From assembly GCF_000496075.1 (NCBI RefSeq), contig NZ_AWXZ01000039.1, positions 434,001-498,000 of the forward strand: a stretch of DNA of 64,000 nucleotides. Direction: 5' to 3'. The DNA is from Lutibaculum baratangense AMV1 (GTDB lineage: Bacteria; Pseudomonadota; Alphaproteobacteria; Rhizobiales; Tepidamorphaceae). A model generated the notes under the pieces. That model worked only from the letters and a program-made list of their open reading frames with translations, did not search any database and was not told the DNA's origin. Position numbers and translations under genes: made by a program. Shown piece after piece: positions 6,988-15,657 of this stretch. How positions within the stretch are numbered: the first letter of the stretch is position 1; the number at the start of each line of letters is the position of its first letter.

Positions 6988-8991
6988 TCAGACGGCGATC
7001 TTGCCGCCGCCCTGCCGGGTGATCACCACGACCGACGGGCGTGTCGGCATGTCGTCCCGGAAGTCGGGCCACCGCGTCGACAGGTCCTCGTAGTAGGAGG
7101 GACGGCCGAACTCCGGCCAGTCGTCGCCGCCGTCGGCGGGATGCTGGACGGCGACGAACATCGTCTCCATGTCGTCGAGGACGAGCGGACCGCACATCTC
7201 CGCGCCCACGGGGACGCGATAGAAGAGCTTCGAGGTGGCGCGGGCCTCGCCCTCCGTGTCGACGGCCCAGAGGCCGTCGGTGCGGCCCGTCGCCTTCGGC
7301 GAGTTGCCGTCGGTCGAGACCCAGAGACGGCCGTCGCTGTCGACGGCGCAGTTGTCGGGCATGCCGAACCACCCGTTCTCCGTCGTGGAGGTCGAGAAGG
7401 TGGCACCCACCTCGGCGACGCTCGGGTCGCCGCACTGCAGGAGCACCTCCCACGTGCCGCTCTCCGCGGCGAAATCGCCCTCGGCCTCGGCGATCTCGAT
7501 GATGTGCCCGAAGGCGTTCTCGGCGCGCGGGTTCGCCGCGTCGACCTGATCTTCCTTGCGGCGCGTGTTGTTCGTCAGCATGACGTAGACGCGGCCGTTC
7601 GTGCCGTTCGGCTCGATGTCCTCGGGGCGATCCATCTTCGTGGCGCCGAGGAGATCGGCGGCGCGGCGCGTCTCGATGAGGATGTCGGCCTGGCTCTCGA
7701 ACCCGTTCTCCGCCGTCAGCGGGCCTTCGCCGTGCACCAGCTTCATCCACGTGACGCTGCCGTCCTCGTCGAAACGGGCGACGTAGAGCGTGCCCTCGTC
7801 GAGCAGGTTCATGTTCGCCTCGCGGTCGCCTTCCGCGAAGGCGCCGGCGGTCACGAACTTGTAGACGTAGTCGAAGCGCTCGTCGTCGCCGAGATAGAAG
7901 ACGACGCGGCCGTCCTTCGCGACGATCGACTCGGCGCCCTCGTGCTTGAACCGGCCGAGGGCGGTGCGCTTCCGCGGCACAGAGTTCGGGTCGAACGGGT
8001 CGACCTCGACCATCCAGCCGAACCGGTTCGGCTCGTTCGGCTCCTTCGAGACGTCGAAGCGGTCGTAGAACTTGCCCCAGTCGTACGTGCCGTCCGGCAC
8101 GCCGTAGCGCTTGTAGTTCTCGGCCTCGGTGTGGCCCTCGGGAAGCTCGCCGAGGAAGTAGCCGTGGAAGTTCTCCTCCGCCATCATATAGGTGCCCCAC
8201 GGCGTGACGCCGCCGGCGCAGTTGTTGATCGTGCCGAGCACCTTCGTGCCGGTCTCGTCGGCAACCGTCCTGAGGCGATGGTGGCCGGCGGCGGGGCCGG
8301 TGATCTCCATCTCGGTGTCGGCGGTGATCCGGCGGTTGTAGGGCGAGTCCTTCACGACCTGCCACTTGCCCTCGACCTTGCGGATCTCGACGATCGTGCC
8401 GCCATGCGCGGCCATCTCGATGTCGATCCGGTCCTGCGTGGCCTCGGCCACCTGCGGCTTCCCGTCGACGATCGTGACGATGCCGGGGAACATCAGGTGC
8501 TCGTTCGTGTACTCGTGGTTCACGACCAGCAGGCCGTGGGAACTCGGGTCCTCGGCGTCCGGCAGCGGGATGTAGCCGACATAGTCGTTGTTGTAGCCGA
8601 ACTGCCGGCGCTGCTTCTCCGCCGTCTGCGCGTTCGGGTCGAATTCCGGCGCGTCCACGAAGAGCGGGTCGCCCCAGCGCAGCAGCACGTCGGCGTCGTA
8701 GCCTTCCGCGACGTGGTGATCGGCGTCGACGCCGGCCTCGACCTCGGTGAAGCTGAAGCGCGAACCCGTTTCCGCCTTCGCCTGGTCGGCGGCGACCAGC
8801 GCGAGGGGGCTGACGGTCGTGGTGATCGCGGAGACGGCGAGCGCCCCCTTCAGCAACCCGCGGCGCGAGAATCGGGCGGCGATGACCTCGCCCATCGTGG
8901 GATTGGAGGTGGGGTTGCGCGGCTCGGACACCGCGTCCTCGAGAAGGCTCGTGCGGAAGGCTGGCGCGTCCGGTTTCACATGCTCGTTCAT
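6988..8991 (-). CDS. phoX: PhoX family alkaline phosphatase (DUF839), Tat-exported
   Basis: Phosphatase of 667 residues predicted to release phosphate from organic phosphoesters in the periplasm or outside the cell. A twin-arginine signal is visible at residues 42-48 (SRRGLLK) followed by a hydrophobic stretch. Family landmarks are LLVVNHEYTNEHLMFPG, NNCAGGVTPWGTYMMAEENFHGYF and FGWMVEVDPFDP, which contribute to the metal (Ca/Fe) site in characterised PhoX. I start at the ATG at 8991: the frame stays open 270 bases further, but that part is not PhoX-like and would bury the Tat motif. A candidate Pho box lies about 80 bases upstream, consistent with phosphate-starvation control. Confidence 0.93.
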   Translation of the reverse strand: MNEHVKPDAPAFRTSLLEDAVSEPRNPTSNPTMGEVIAARFSRRGLLKGALAVSAITTTVSPLALVAADQAKAETGSRFSFTEVEAGVDADHHVAEGYDADVLLRWGDPLFVDAPEFDPNAQTAEKQRRQFGYNNDYVGYIPLPDAEDPSSHGLLVVNHEYTNEHLMFPGIVTIVDGKPQVAEATQDRIDIEMAAHGGTIVEIRKVEGKWQVVKDSPYNRRITADTEMEITGPAAGHHRLRTVADETGTKVLGTINNCAGGVTPWGTYMMAEENFHGYFLGELPEGHTEAENYKRYGVPDGTYDWGKFYDRFDVSKEPNEPNRFGWMVEVDPFDPNSVPRKRTALGRFKHEGAESIVAKDGRVVFYLGDDERFDYVYKFVTAGAFAEGDREANMNLLDEGTLYVARFDEDGSVTWMKLVHGEGPLTAENGFESQADILIETRRAADLLGATKMDRPEDIEPNGTNGRVYVMLTNNTRRKEDQVDAANPRAENAFGHIIEIAEAEGDFAAESGTWEVLLQCGDPSVAEVGATFSTSTTENGWFGMPDNCAVDSDGRLWVSTDGNSPKATGRTDGLWAVDTEGEARATSKLFYRVPVGAEMCGPLVLDDMETMFVAVQHPADGGDDWPEFGRPSYYEDLSTRWPDFRDDMPTRPSVVVITRQGGGKIAV

Positions 8992-9066
8992 GTCGGGGCT
9001 CCTGACGAAGAATAGATCGCTCCGGCTCCCTCTCCCGGAGCCGTTGCGATCCGCTATCCAAGGTCG

Positions 9067-9084
9067 GTCACAGGATGATGACGG
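9067..9084 (-). promoter_or_regulatory. Candidate Pho box upstream of phoX
   Basis: On the minus strand the two 7-base units CCGTCAT (9084-9078) and CTGTGAC (9073-9067) are separated by 4 bases, which is the PhoB direct-repeat spacing. They match the CTGTCAT half-site at 6/7 and about 5/7. A GATAGC-like -10 lies about 10 bases downstream. The position, 76-93 bases before the phoX start, and orientation fit a PhoB-activated promoter. Confidence 0.5.
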
Positions 9085-9147
9085 GGGCTTGCGCGACTCC
9101 CCGTCCGGATGGATGCTGCCCTCGCCGTATGCTCCGGAGTCCTCGGG

Positions 9148-9516
9148 ATGGCCGTCTCGCCGCAGTTCAGGCCCCACGTGGTCGACCTGCTCATGCCCCT
9201 GGGCCCGATCGATACGAAGCGGATGTTCGGCGGCCTGTCGGTCCGCTGCGCGGGGCGCCACTTCGCCGTCGTCATCGACGACACGCTCTATCTCACCTCG
9301 GACGAGGCGCTGCGGGCGGAGCTCATGGCGCGGGGAGGGAGCGTCTTCACCTACGCGAAGCGCGACCGGATCGTGGAGGCGCCGCGGCTCGTCTCGGTGG
9401 TCGAGGATCTGCTCGAGGACCCCGAGGCGCTTCTGCCTTTCGCCCGGCGATCGCTCGAATTCGCGACGAGCGGCCCGGGCGCCGTCAGGCCCCGAAGCCC
9501 GCGCGCTTCAGCCTGA
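9148..9516 (+). CDS. TfoX/Sxy N-terminal domain family protein
   Basis: Small cytosolic protein of 122 residues matching the TfoX N-terminal domain: [37 protein letters not shown], then [15 protein letters not shown]. In gammaproteobacteria Sxy/TfoX promotes competence-gene expression; in alphaproteobacteria stand-alone copies have no assigned role. I use the ATG at 9148 because the domain begins directly after it; a start at 9109 would add 13 residues with no domain match. Its 3' end overlaps the convergent DUF188 gene by 32 bases. Confidence 0.75.
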   Translation: MAVSPQFRPHVVDLLMPLGPIDTKRMFGGLSVRCAGRHFAVVIDDTLYLTSDEALRAELMARGGSVFTYAKRDRIVEAPRLVSVVEDLLEDPEALLPFARRSLEFATSGPGAVRPRSPRASA

Positions 9517-9961
9517 CGACCGCGAGTTCCAACGCCTGGAGGAAGGCGGAACGGTCCGCCTGGGAGAATGGGGGTGGCCCGCCCGTCATCTCCCCGGCGC
9601 TCCGCAGGTCGTCCATCAGGTTGCGCGTTGCCAGCGCCATGCCGATCGTGCGTTCGTCGAAGAAGCGCCCTTTCGGCGAGAGGACGGTCGCCCCGGCCTT
9701 CACGCAGCGGCTGGCGAGCGGCACGTCCGCCGTCACGACCACCGCTCCGGGCCGCGCACGCTCGGCGATCCAGTCGTCGGCGACATCGAGGCCGCTGCCG
9801 ACGATCACGCGCTCGATCAGCGGGTCCTTCGGGACGTTCATGAAGCTGTTCGAGACCACCAGGGTCCTCAGCCCGTGGCGGCCGGCCACCTTGTAGATCT
9901 CGTTCTTCACGGGGCACGCGTCCGCATCGACGTAGATCTCTATCACCCGGCTGTCGTCCAC
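9485..9961 (-). CDS. YaiI/YqxD family protein (DUF188)
   Basis: Protein of 158 residues with the DUF188 signature: [42 protein letters not shown] and [19 protein letters not shown]. The fold is NYN/PIN-like, so a nuclease role is suspected but not shown. The GTG at 9961 is chosen because AAGGAGG lies 4 bases upstream; the longer frame to 10279 overlaps the start of the divergent TauE gene and is not family-like. Convergent overlap with the TfoX-like gene. Confidence 0.85.
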   Translation of the reverse strand: MDDSRVIEIYVDADACPVKNEIYKVAGRHGLRTLVVSNSFMNVPKDPLIERVIVGSGLDVADDWIAERARPGAVVVTADVPLASRCVKAGATVLSPKGRFFDERTIGMALATRNLMDDLRSAGEMTGGPPPFSQADRSAFLQALELAVVRLKRAGFGA

Positions 9962-10046
9962 ATCGCCTCCTTCACCCGGCTTGCCGATTTGCAGAAACCG
10001 CGCCTGCGGCTTAAGGAAGCTCCTACCACACGGATTTCCCCGACGT

Positions 10047-10814
10047 ATGTCCCTCATCGAAGCGTTTCTACCAGCCGGCCTGTCCTTGCTCGGCGCGACG
10101 GGCCTGGTGCTCGCCGCGTTCCTCACCGCCACGCTCACCGCCGCGATGGGCATTGGCGGGGGCGTCGTGATGCTGGCCGTCATGACGCAGATCGTGCCGA
10201 TCTCGGTTCTCATCCCGGTCCATGGCGTCGTCCAGGTCGGCGCGAACGTCTCGCGCGCGGTCGCCCAGTGGCGGCACACGCACTGGAACCTGATCGGCTA
10301 TTTCCTGGCCGGATCCCTCGTCGGCGCGGTGGTCGGCGGCAACATCTTCGTGGCCCTGCCCGAGGACGTGATCCTCGTGACGGTGGCGCTCTTCATCCTG
10401 TGGTCCGTGTGGGGCAGCCTGCCGGCGATCCGCGGGTCCGGCCGTGCCGTTCTGGCGATCGTGGGCGCCGTCGCGGCGGTCCTCACCATGTTCGTCGGCG
10501 CGAGCGGGCCCTTCGTCGTCGCCATGTTCCGCCAGTTCAATCTCAACAAGACGGCGCTCGTCGGCACGCACGCGACGGCCATGACCCTGCAGCACGGGCT
10601 GAAGGTCGTGGTGTTCGGCTTCCTCGGCTTCGCCTTCGGCGAGTGGTTGCCGATCATGGTGGTGATGGTGCTCTGCACCTTCCTCGGCACGGCGTTGGGA
10701 ACGCTCCTGCTCCACCGCCTGCCCGAGGAGGGCTTCCGGCTCGGCCTCAAGATCATCCTGACGGCCGTGGCGGTGCAGATCCTCGCGAAGGAACTCTGGG
10801 ACGTCGTTGCCTGA
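10047..10814 (+). CDS. TauE/SafE family sulfite exporter-like membrane protein
   Basis: Inner-membrane transporter of 255 residues with about eight hydrophobic segments and the family features [18 protein letters not shown] near residue 34 and [28 protein letters not shown] near residue 152. The family exports sulfite, sulfoacetate or related organosulfur anions, but many members are uncharacterised. I start at the ATG at 10047; an upstream frame adds 22 basic residues that do not look like a helix. It ends 6 bases before the convergent ATPase gene. Confidence 0.87.
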   Translation: MSLIEAFLPAGLSLLGATGLVLAAFLTATLTAAMGIGGGVVMLAVMTQIVPISVLIPVHGVVQVGANVSRAVAQWRHTHWNLIGYFLAGSLVGAVVGGNIFVALPEDVILVTVALFILWSVWGSLPAIRGSGRAVLAIVGAVAAVLTMFVGASGPFVVAMFRQFNLNKTALVGTHATAMTLQHGLKVVVFGFLGFAFGEWLPIMVVMVLCTFLGTALGTLLLHRLPEEGFRLGLKIILTAVAVQILAKELWDVVA

Positions 10815-10820
10815 CGGAAA

Positions 10821-12341
10821 TCAGGCCCGGCGCTTCTGCAGTGAGGCGCGGGCCTGTCCTTGCGCGGCCTTCGGTGCCGAAGGCGCGGTGCGCCAGCCGA
10901 CGCCGGGGAAGGAGACGACGCGCTGGCCGCGGAAATCGGTCTCGCAGAGGATGTAGCCCTGGTTCTCCATGTAGGTGAGAAGCCAGCGCGCCCGCGAGGG
11001 CGAGTGGCTTCCATAGGCGCGGGCGAGGCTCTCGTCGGAGGGGCAGGGCGCCTCCTCGCCGGCGCTGCGGGCGAGCATCAGGAAGACGCCCTGCATCTCG
11101 ACCGGCAGGTTCTCGGACACGGCCAGCACCTGCGACCATGACGCATCGTCGGCGTCGCGGGCGGAGACGCCGGCGCGCCCGAGCGCAAGCCTCCGCCGGA
11201 ACGTCGCCATGTCCTGCGCCACGGCTCCGAGCTTCTTGACGCGGCAGTGGAACTGGAAGTCCTGGTAGATCACGGGCTCGGGCCGGAAGGCTGCCTCCGG
11301 CTCCGACAGGATCTCCGCGAAGATCTCGTCGAGCGCCGCCTCGAGGGTCTCCGCGTCGATCGCCTGGGCCTCGGCTTTCGCCTCGCTCGCCGCCGTCGCG
11401 CCGGCGGTCTCCACCTGCACGATGAGCTCGTCGGTCGTGGTGCGCATCGGCATCACCATCTGCGACGGCATGGCCGGCTCCGGATCGTTCGGGCTCGGCT
11501 GGAAGATCAGGTCCTCGAGATCCTCCCTCGGCGTCTCCGGCAGCGGCAGGAGCTCCGGTCGGCCGCTGCGGCCCCGCGTGACGACGTCGCCGATCTTGAT
11601 CCGCAAGGGGCGACGGGAGAGTGCGGGCCCCAGCGCCACGAACTGGCCCGGCGCGAGGTCACGGAAAGCCTCCGCCTGCCGGCGCTCCATCCCGAGCAGA
11701 TCCGACGCGCGCGCCATGTCGATGTCGAGGAAGGTGCGGCCCATCAGGAAGTTGGATGCTTCCGCCGCCACGTTCTTGGCGAGCTTGGCGAGCCGCTGCG
11801 TCGCGATGATGCCGGCGAGGCCGCGCTTGCGGCCGCGGCACATCAGGTTCGTCATGGCGCCGAGCGAGGCGCGGCGGGCCTCCTCCGAGATCTCGCCGCC
11901 GCCCGCGGGCGCGAAGAGCTGCGCCTCGTCGACCGCCACCAGCATCGGGTACCAGGCCTCGCGGTCCGCGTCGAAGATGCCGTTCAGGAAGGCGGCCGCG
12001 CAGCGCATCTGCACCTCGGCATCGAGCCCCTCGAGGTCGAGCACGACGGAGGCCCGGTGGTGACGGATGCGGTTCGCGATCTTCGCGAGGTCGTTCGGCG
12101 TGCGGTTCGCGTCGACGACGATGTGGCCGTAGCGCTCCGCCAGCGTGACGAAGTCGCCCTCGGGATCGATGATCGCCTGCTGCACGAGGCCTGCGCTCTG
12201 CTCGAGCAGCCGGCGCAAAAGGTGCGACTTGCCCGAGCCGGAGTTGCCCTGGACGAGCAGGCGCGTGGAGAGCAGCTCTTCGAGATCGAGCCGGGCCGGC
12301 AGGCCCTTCTCGTCCGTGCCGAGTACGATGCCGGAGTCCAT
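10821..12341 (-). CDS. HerA-like ATP-binding protein (DUF87/helicase HerA central-domain type)
   Basis: ATPase of 506 residues. Residues 1-32 lead into Walker A GNSGSGKSHLLRRLL and, further on, Walker B PMLVAVDEAQLF, with an Arg-rich stretch MCRGRKRGLAGIIATQR, typical of the HerA/FtsK motor family. The C-terminal 200 residues are alpha-helical and conserved mainly in alphaproteobacteria. No NurA nuclease gene is adjacent, unlike archaeal HerA. An ATG at 12383 would add 14 residues; I prefer 12341 because the family usually begins with DSGIVLG. A role in DNA handling or translocation is inferred only. Confidence 0.8.
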   Translation of the reverse strand: MDSGIVLGTDEKGLPARLDLEELLSTRLLVQGNSGSGKSHLLRRLLEQSAGLVQQAIIDPEGDFVTLAERYGHIVVDANRTPNDLAKIANRIRHHRASVVLDLEGLDAEVQMRCAAAFLNGIFDADREAWYPMLVAVDEAQLFAPAGGGEISEEARRASLGAMTNLMCRGRKRGLAGIIATQRLAKLAKNVAAEASNFLMGRTFLDIDMARASDLLGMERRQAEAFRDLAPGQFVALGPALSRRPLRIKIGDVVTRGRSGRPELLPLPETPREDLEDLIFQPSPNDPEPAMPSQMVMPMRTTTDELIVQVETAGATAASEAKAEAQAIDAETLEAALDEIFAEILSEPEAAFRPEPVIYQDFQFHCRVKKLGAVAQDMATFRRRLALGRAGVSARDADDASWSQVLAVSENLPVEMQGVFLMLARSAGEEAPCPSDESLARAYGSHSPSRARWLLTYMENQGYILCETDFRGQRVVSFPGVGWRTAPSAPKAAQGQARASLQKRRA

Positions 12342-12547
12342 GAGGATGAATGCGATTCCCTTGGCGTTCGCGGGCGCCAACATAGCACGTCGGCGGACGT
12401 GCGAGCGTGGGAGGCGGACCGGTCTCCACAGGGAATCGGGCGGGTCGGGCCGCTGGACAGCCTCCGTGTTGATCCTATCGTTGCCGCCTCGTCGTGAAGC
12501 CCTATCCTCGCTGGGGTGTCACGGGCCGACGAGGAGGAGTGGGAACG

Positions 12548-12865
12548 ATGCGCAGGGTCTGGCTGATCGCGCCGGCAGTGCTGGCGGGTGTCGTCGCAGG
12601 AAGTGTCGGGGCACAGGCGAGGGGAGACGCTCGGGCGGGCGAGGAGATCGCCAATCGCTGGTGCGCGACGTGCCACATCGTGTCGGAGGGGCAGGAGAGG
12701 GGAAGCGCCGCCGTGCCGACCTTCATGGAGATCGCCGCCCGCTCGGAAGGCGATCTTGCATGGCTCGACGGCTTTCTCGCCGATCCTCACCCGATGATGC
12801 CGGACATGAGCCTCACCCGCCAGGAGATCCAGGACCTCGTGTCCTACATCGCGAGCCTGCGGTGA
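12548..12865 (+). CDS. c-type cytochrome, class I, periplasmic
   Basis: Small monohaem cytochrome c of 105 residues. A signal peptide (RRVWLIAPAVLAGVVAGSVGAQA) is followed by the haem attachment site CATCH and a C-terminal Met ligand in PMMPDMSLTRQEIQDLVSYI. It would carry electrons in the periplasm, possibly to a terminal oxidase or to NirK, though it is not near either. The ATG at 12548 has GGAGGAG upstream; an earlier in-frame ATG at 12494 would block the signal peptide. Divergent from the ATPase gene, and 16 bases before the glycosylase gene. Confidence 0.88.
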   Translation: MRRVWLIAPAVLAGVVAGSVGAQARGDARAGEEIANRWCATCHIVSEGQERGSAAVPTFMEIAARSEGDLAWLDGFLADPHPMMPDMSLTRQEIQDLVSYIASLR

Positions 12866-12881
12866 CGTCCAAATCGTGAGT

Positions 12882-13508
12882 ATGAAGCGATCCCGCCGCG
12901 AGATGGGGGAGGACGACGATAGGCCGGCGCTGCCGGCCGGCTTCTTTGCCGGCCCCGCGCCAGACGTCGCGCGCGGGCTGATCGGCGCCACGCTTCTCGT
13001 CGGCGGCGTCGGCGGAGTCATAGTGGAGACGGAGGCTTATGTTCGCGAGGATCCGGCGTCGCACAGCTTCGCCGGCCGAACCGAGCGGAACGCGGCGATG
13101 TTCGGTCCCGTCGGGCGCGCCTATGTCTACCGCTCCTACGGCATTCACTGGTGCCTGAACTTCGTCTGCGACGAGGCGCAGGAGGGCAGCGCCGTCCTCA
13201 TCCGGGCGGTCGAGCCCACCAACGGGATAGAGATCATGCGCGAGCGGCGGGGGCTCCAGGACATGCGCCTGCTCTGCGCGGGCCCTGGGCGGCTGTGCCA
13301 GGCGCTCGCCGTCACCCGGGACGAGGACAAGGCGCCGCTCGACGCACCACCCTTCGTGCTTCTGCCGCGGCAGGCCGAGGTCGAGATCGGCGTCGGGCCC
13401 CGTATCGGGATCACGAAGGCTGCGGAGAAACCGTGGCGTTTCGCCATGGCAGGTTCCCGCTACCTGAGCCGCCCCATGAAGCCGCTCCTCGTCGAGGCCA
13501 GGGCTTGA
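12882..13508 (+). CDS. mpg: DNA-3-methyladenine glycosylase, AAG/MPG family
   Basis: Base-excision repair enzyme of 208 residues that removes 3-methyladenine and related alkylated purines. Family landmarks are ARGLIGATLL, VETEAYVREDPASHSF with the catalytic Glu, GRAYVYRSYGIHWCLNFVC, and AGPGRLCQALAVTRD. A GTG at 12876 just upstream could also initiate. The stop overlaps the start of the next gene in a TTGA, so the two are translationally coupled. Confidence 0.92.
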   Translation: MKRSRREMGEDDDRPALPAGFFAGPAPDVARGLIGATLLVGGVGGVIVETEAYVREDPASHSFAGRTERNAAMFGPVGRAYVYRSYGIHWCLNFVCDEAQEGSAVLIRAVEPTNGIEIMRERRGLQDMRLLCAGPGRLCQALAVTRDEDKAPLDAPPFVLLPRQAEVEIGVGPRIGITKAAEKPWRFAMAGSRYLSRPMKPLLVEARA

Positions 13509-14029
13509 GCGTCTTCTTCACCGGCGACACGCATTTCGGCGATCCTCGGGCGCTTCGGGCCGACCGCCGGCCGTTCCCCGACATGGCGGCGCACGATGCA
13601 GGGCTCGTCGCACTGTGGAACGAGGTCGTGTCGCCGGCGGACGAGGTCTGGCATCTCGGCGATTTCGCGCTCGGGCCCGGGCCGGAGCGAATCGACGAGT
13701 TGCTCTCCAGCCTGAACGGCACGAAACACCTGATCATCGGCAACAATGACGGGCCGGCCACCATCGCCGCGGCGGCCTGGGCGAGCGTGCAGCACTACCG
13801 CGAGATCACGGTCGACGGGCGCATGGTCGTCCTGTGCCACTACGCGTTCCGCACCTGGAACGGCGCGGGCAAGGGCGCGCTCAACATACACGGCCACAGC
13901 CACGGACGGCTGTCGCCGATCAGCCGGCAGTACGACGTCGGTGTCGACGCGCAAGGATACCGGCCGGTGCGGCTCGAGGACATCATGGGCAAGCGGCGGA
14001 AGAAGCGGCCGGGCATCGGCAAGGCGTGA
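13505..14029 (+). CDS. Metallophosphoesterase, calcineurin-like (YfcE-type)
   Basis: Binuclear metal phosphoesterase of 174 residues, with the full motif set: FTGDTHFGD, WHLGDFALG, LIIGNND and NIHGHSHGR. The small single-domain size matches bacterial phosphodiesterases of unknown substrate. The frame is open far upstream, but that part lies inside the glycosylase gene; a TTG start at 13505 overlapping the glycosylase stop gives exactly the family N-terminus. The coupling suggests a role linked to DNA repair or nucleotide clean-up, which is inference. A GC-rich inverted repeat (GGGCGG / CCGCCC) follows the stop. Confidence 0.85.
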   Translation: MSVFFTGDTHFGDPRALRADRRPFPDMAAHDAGLVALWNEVVSPADEVWHLGDFALGPGPERIDELLSSLNGTKHLIIGNNDGPATIAAAAWASVQHYREITVDGRMVVLCHYAFRTWNGAGKGALNIHGHSHGRLSPISRQYDVGVDAQGYRPVRLEDIMGKRRKKRPGIGKA

Positions 14030-14066
14030 GGGCGGCCGCCGGCGCGACCGCCCGGTTTCCCCGGGG

Positions 14067-15566
14067 TCAGCCCACGAGATCCTTCAGGCTGAACGGGTAG
14101 GGGCGCGGCACGTGCTGCACCGTCACCCACTGGTCGGTGGTGAAGGCGTCGATCGCCCAGCGGCCGTTGAAGCGGCCGATCCCGGAGTTCTTCTCGCCGC
14201 CGAAGGGGTTGAAGGGCAGGTCGTTGACCGGCTGGTCGTTGACATGCGCCATGCCGGCCTCGATCGAACGGGCGAAGCGGGTGCCCTTCTCGACGTCGCG
14301 GGTGAAGACGGCGCTCGACAGGCCGTACTCGGTGTCATTGGCGATCTTCAGTGCGTCCTGTTCGTCGCGTGCCTTCAGGATCGGCGCGACGGGGCCGAAG
14401 ATCTCCTCCTGCGCCAGCGCCGAGTCGGTCGGGATGTCGGCGAAGACGTGCGGCGGCAGGACCTGGCCGTCGGGCTCGCCGCCGGCGAGCATGCGGGCGC
14501 CCTTCTTGCCCTTCTCGATCTTCTCGACGACCGAATCGAGCTGCGACCTGTTGATGATCGGGCCGATGAACGTGTCGGGGTCGCTCGGATCGCCGACCTT
14601 CAGGCCCTTCACCCGGTCGACGAAGCGCGAGACGAACTCATCGTAGATCTTCTCCGTCACCACGAGGCGGTTCGAGATCATGCAGATCTGGCCTTGGTGG
14701 AGGAACTTGCCGAAGACCGAGGCCTCGACGGCGAGGTCGAGGTCGGCGTCGTCGAGCACGACGATCGGGCTGTTGCCGCCGAGCTCGAGCTCGAGGCGCT
14801 TGATCTTCTTGCCGTCGGCGCTGGCCTTCGCGATGCCGCGCCCGACCAGCGTCGAGCCGGTGAACGAGACGACGCGCGGGATCTCGTGCATGATCAGCGT
14901 GTTGCCGACCTCGGAGCCCGGCCCCGGCAGGACGGAGAGGAGACCCTCGGGCAGTCCTGCCTCCTCGAGGATCTTAGCAAACAGCAGTCCGCCGGTGATC
15001 GGCGTGTCGGAGGCGGGCTTCACGACCACGCCGTTGCCGACGGCGAGCGCCGGCGCCAGCGTGCGTGCGGTGAGCTGGAACGGCCAGTTCCACGGGCTGA
15101 TGAGGGCGACGACGCCGACCGGCTTGCGGTAGACGCGCGACTCCTTGCCGGGGATGTCGTTCGGCAGGATGCGGCCCTCGACCATGTGGGGGAGGGAGGC
15201 GGCTTCCTTGAAGACGCCCTGGACGAAGGTCCACTCCATCGTCGCCTTGAGGCGCGTCGAGCCCGCCTCGCGCACGAGCCACGAGACGATCTCCTCCTGG
15301 CGCGCTTCGACGATCTGCGTCGCCTTCATCATAATCTCGGCGCGGGCGGCGGGCACGAGCGCGGCCCACTCGCGCTGCGCCTCGAGGGAGGCGCGGCAGG
15401 CCTCGTCGACGTCCTCGGCGGACGCGGTGCTGATCTCCGCAAGGGTGTCGCCGTTGAACGGATTCGTGTCCTCGATCGGCTTCCCGCCCCGGCCGCGCCG
15501 CCACTGTCCGGCGATGAAGATCGACTGAAAGCCCGAGTAGAGGCCTGGATCTGCGGTGCTGTTCAT
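14067..15566 (-). CDS. Aldehyde dehydrogenase, NAD(P)-dependent (benzaldehyde/vanillin-type)
   Basis: Cytosolic enzyme of 499 residues that oxidises an aldehyde to its acid. The N-terminal substrate segment is followed by the cofactor motif SFTGSTLVGRGIAKA, the general-base region LELELGGNSP and the catalytic Cys295 in HQGQICM. The sequence VALISPWNWPFQLTARTLAPALA and C-terminal NDQPVNDLPFNPFGGEKNSGIGRF resemble aromatic-aldehyde dehydrogenases of the XylC/Vdh group, which is a tentative placement. It stands alone between a convergent phosphoesterase gene and tamB. Confidence 0.9.
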   Translation of the reverse strand: MNSTADPGLYSGFQSIFIAGQWRRGRGGKPIEDTNPFNGDTLAEISTASAEDVDEACRASLEAQREWAALVPAARAEIMMKATQIVEARQEEIVSWLVREAGSTRLKATMEWTFVQGVFKEAASLPHMVEGRILPNDIPGKESRVYRKPVGVVALISPWNWPFQLTARTLAPALAVGNGVVVKPASDTPITGGLLFAKILEEAGLPEGLLSVLPGPGSEVGNTLIMHEIPRVVSFTGSTLVGRGIAKASADGKKIKRLELELGGNSPIVVLDDADLDLAVEASVFGKFLHQGQICMISNRLVVTEKIYDEFVSRFVDRVKGLKVGDPSDPDTFIGPIINRSQLDSVVEKIEKGKKGARMLAGGEPDGQVLPPHVFADIPTDSALAQEEIFGPVAPILKARDEQDALKIANDTEYGLSSAVFTRDVEKGTRFARSIEAGMAHVNDQPVNDLPFNPFGGEKNSGIGRFNGRWAIDAFTTDQWVTVQHVPRPYPFSLKDLVG

Positions 15567-15657
15567 CGTGGCTCCAATCGCGGTTCTCGCAGTGGAGAAT
15601 GCGCGACTGGACCAAGGGTTCGGGCGGAGCGGGGGCTCCGGGCGCCACGGACGGCGG

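Noticed and set aside
13151-13504. Phosphoesterase frame extended upstream to 13151
   Set aside because: The extra part lies wholly inside the glycosylase gene and is not family-like; the TTG overlap start gives the normal N-terminus.
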